This document shows, in pieces, positions 13,489-64,000 of a stretch of 64,000 bases of DNA. Within the stretch, counting starts at the first letter, position 1, and every line of letters begins with the position of its first letter. Location: the NCBI GenBank assembly GCA_028751875.1, contig CM054155.1, positions 3,941,020-4,005,019 on the forward strand. The letters are read 5' to 3'. Source of the DNA: Rapana venosa. Taxonomy: Eukaryota; Mollusca; Gastropoda; Neogastropoda; Muricidae. The notes under the pieces are model-generated. The model had not been told where the DNA came from, searched no databases, and worked only from the letters and a program-made list of their open reading frames with translations. The translations under genes were made by a program, and so were the position numbers.

Positions 13489-13596
13489 CTAGTCGTAGTC
13501 GGGCATGACGGGCAGCCCCATCTGCTGCGTGGCGTTGTGCAGAAGGACCAGGATGACCAGCAGACAGGCCACGCCCCCTAGCAGCTCCCCAAGCCG
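13489..13596 (-). other. In-frame extension after TGA with a membrane-helix-like tail
   Basis: After the TGA at 13597-13599 the frame stays open for 35 codons to TAG (13489-13491). It encodes RLGE, then a hydrophobic stretch LLGGVACLLVILVLLHNA, then TQQMGLPVMPDYD. About 30 of 34 third positions are G or C, as in the exon itself and unlike the AT-rich flank. The base after TGA is C, the leakiest context known for UGA. It may be 3' UTR by annotation, yet it looks protein-coding. Stop readthrough, UGA-to-UGG editing, a base error or recent loss are all possible. Confidence 0.6.
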
Positions 13597-61534
<47,938 letters not shown>

Positions 61535-62405
61535 CTGAAAGAAGCAAGAACGAATACTGCCCAGCCATGCTTCACAAACAAAATAAAGGGGGAAAAATCC
61601 AAGTCGAAGGATCTTCATCACATGCTAAGGTTACATCAACATTCACAGAAATCAAAGCAAAAAAACTGGTTAAGACCTTCTTTCAAGATCACACCATATC
61701 ATGGTTACTGACAGACATGAAAAAACAAAAAATAGATCAACCACAAACGTTTCTATTCCTTCAGCTCTTCATACTAACGATCTTACAAACCAAAAAAAGA
61801 CATCAAAGTGTACTAAAAGTATGCATACTGAAGGAGTGATCTCTTATGTTTCTCTATATTTGTATGTCCGTTTTAATGGTTTATATGGAAGGTTAGTTAG
61901 TTTGTTTTTTGTATCCTGTTTCTGAAAGTGTGTAAATCAAATCGAATAGGCGGTACAGAAGATGGAAACATTGTTTGCTATATGTACATGCTATGGTGAA
62001 CAGCACTGAAGCATGAAAATGTTCACCCTGCAATTCAATGATGCACTGCACTTGTGTATACATTGACATGCTTCATATCAGTGTGACTGAAAAGACCATC
62101 TAAAAACAAACATGTTGAAAGGGAAGGTACAACATGGTGTAATCACAATTGACAAACTCACATAGATATGTTGATTGTTGGTTTTTTCAAATATAGACTG
62201 ATGACTAGGGTATGTAGGTAAAGAGGCCTGCCATTGAGCTTAACTCTCCCCACCCCCACCCCCCTCAAAAAAAAAAAAAAGGTTGTAACAAAACTTGCAA
62301 GCAAAACAACATGACAAACAGATTTTGTAACAAAACTGCATGAAAACTGTGGCTGGAGTGGGGGAGGGGAGGGAAACAACTCAGTGGCTGTTCTCCAAAT
62401 GTCAC

Positions 62406-62437
62406 CGTTGTTCCAGACTGCCACCTCTTTCAACAGA
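62406..62437 (-). CDS. LRCH: LRCH candidate 32-nt exon (most upstream)
   Basis: On the minus strand a good pyrimidine tract ends in ctgcag, followed by 32 nt encoding SVERGGSLEQ plus two bases of an Arg codon, then gtgaca. The exon starts in phase 0 and ends in phase 2, which fits the exon at 61534 and gives ...SLEQ-R-SIFEQPP. The donor gtgaca is weak and the exon is short, so it could be chance. Confidence 0.35.
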
Positions 62438-62614
62438 CTGCAGCACCAACAAGAGATGGAGACCTAAGCTAAGAATGCAGCAGTCTTCAATAGCAGGTTT
62501 GTGTGCATGCACATCTGCATATGCAAATCTGAAACTGCAGGCTGTGGGCCTGCATGCCTGAAAACAGGTCTTCAATTGCAGGCTTATCTTTTTGCTGCAT
62601 GCAAGTACTTATGT

Positions 62615-62800
62615 ATAAATGCACAGAATATCTTGCGCACACATGAAAACCTGTTCTGCTTTTCAGAAGAGTAGGCCATTGTGTGCAGGTTGGAACGGGT
62701 GACAAAATCTACAAAACTGCATATATACAGGAAATGGATGTAAAAATTTAAAAAAAAAGCACATGTGTGCTTATCCAATTATCCTTGAAAGAATAAATAA
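62615..62800 (+). repeat. SINE family 1, 3' half
   Basis: It contains cttgcgcacacatgaaaacc, ttctgcttttcagaagagta, ggccattgtg and the 3' end ggaaatggatgtaaaaattt...cttatccaattatccttgaa. Opposite orientation to the copies at 1-1935. Confidence 0.78.

Positions 62801-64000
<1,200 letters not shown>

Overview
This window is animal nuclear DNA. It has no operons or dense ORFs, long introns, many microsatellites, several tandem arrays and many short retrotransposons. The SINE types resemble those I know from gastropod and other mollusc genomes: tRNA-derived heads, a shared GCGCTATATAAAT tail, and a 'gatgagac...ggcaacaag' body. A marine snail, probably a caenogastropod, is my best guess; this is inference. 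Most long open frames are translated microsatellites or minisatellites.

One host gene is convincing. It lies on the minus strand and covers most of the window: an LRCH-family gene (leucine-rich repeat and calponin-homology domain protein). I rebuilt it exon by exon from GT-AG splice sites with matching phases. The order runs from high to low coordinates: 62437-62406 (tentative), 61534-61364, 56720-56556, 56074-55880, 54693-54552, 49350-49333 (18-nt micro-exon), 46598-46530, 42393-42271, 41296-41197, 38595-38530, 35352-35243, 34710-34573, 33990-33913, then a terminal exon. The first exons encode a Ser/Pro/Asn-rich linker, the middle a charged helical stretch, and the last four the C-terminal CH domain. 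The N-terminal leucine-rich repeats should lie beyond 64000.

Two alternative terminal exons follow the shared exon at 33913. One is at 17932-17745 and the other at 13710-13597. Both restart in the same phase and encode different versions of the last part of the CH domain. Each is followed by a hydrophobic, membrane-spanning-type tail that the conceptual translation does not reach cleanly. At 13.6 kb a TGA stands between CH and tail. At 17.9 kb the tail is in another frame, next to a run of four G.

The rest is introns and 3' flank. Notable contents are two copies of a TTAA-flanked piggyBac-like MITE (747-1465 and 24911-25714, the second with a SINE tail inserted); a composite tRNA/5S-rRNA SINE with an 11-bp target-site duplication (8041-8357); three LINE reverse-transcriptase fragments (best one 40170-41030, with YADD); minisatellites of 24, 26, 34, 34, 40, 48, 50/100 and about 86 bp; and many (CA)n, (GA)n and (AT)n tracts. 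I found no second protein-coding gene, no functional tRNA gene, no CRISPR and no bacterial-type system.
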